A stretch of 64,000 nt of DNA from Rhodospirillaceae bacterium MC!. GTDB taxonomy: Bacteria; Pseudomonadota; Alphaproteobacteria; MC1. This document shows, in pieces, positions 63,952 to 64,000 of this stretch (position 1 is its first letter; every line of letters starts with the position of its first letter). The position numbers and the translations under genes were made by a program. The stretch lies in contig NQOV01000012.1 of the NCBI GenBank assembly GCA_002632265.1, positions 62,001 through 126,000 of the forward strand, given 5' to 3'. The notes under the pieces were generated by a model, which saw only the letters and a program-made list of their open reading frames with translations, did not search any database and was not told the origin of the DNA.

Positions 63952-64000
63952 AGCGAATCTCCTTAAAGTTAAAAATATGAATAATTTTGATAATTTTATT

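Overview
This is one 64 kb stretch of an AT-rich alphaproteobacterial chromosome. The assignment rests on several marks: a split, circularly permuted tmRNA with an alphaproteobacterial-type degradation tag; a ChpT phosphotransferase beside cheA; a TrcR/DUF1013 regulator beside gyrA; a zinc-ribbon/DUF3426 protein; and a Walker-type LPS/peptidoglycan gene set (kdsB, meso-DAP-type MurE). The low GC, short tandem repeats and many plant or host glycan genes suggest a gut- or animal-associated lineage. That habitat is inference.

Region 1 (1-17144) is a carbohydrate-use region. A sugar aminotransferase cut by the window edge is followed by a helix-turn-helix regulator, an iron alcohol dehydrogenase and a GH2 beta-mannosidase-like enzyme, then an FAD oxidoreductase and a sugar-porter MFS transporter. 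Three matching inverted repeats (GATTAG-N8-CTAAT) lie upstream of the two operons. Next comes a xylose module: xylA, a divergent LacI-type regulator, xylB and a GH3 beta-xylosidase. A 17-bp palindrome (TGATGT-N5-ACATCA) stands in front of each of the three catabolic genes.

Region 2 (17145-42200) is mostly housekeeping: ssrA, tRNA-Arg, glmS, tsaE, a partial division/cell-wall cluster (rsmH, ftsL, ftsI and a fused murE-murF), aat, tilS, ftsH, a lone ABC ATPase, then chpT-cheA-cheY-cheB-cheR and the SRP RNA.

Region 3 (42293-46530) is a small acyl-chemistry cluster: SDR reductase, KAS III-like synthase, two acyl carrier proteins, an AAC(3)-family-like N-acyltransferase and an LRAT-fold protein. 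It could build and transfer a short acyl group to an amino sugar or lipid.

Region 4 (46896-60028) holds an APC permease, panB-panC, kdsB, an SLC13-type permease, a TetR regulator, trcR, gyrA, coaD, a DMT exporter and rlmH. Region 5 (60029-64000) looks accessory. Immediately after rlmH lies 1.1 kb of very large palindromes and tandem repeats, then a GH29 alpha-L-fucosidase, then a diverged second copy of the rlmH 3' end. The two rlmH tails share a 28-bp near-identical repeat, so the 2.7-kb segment is bracketed like an island integrated at the 3' end of rlmH, as SCC elements are in staphylococci. No recombinase is visible inside it. A membrane protein and an HxlR regulator close the window.
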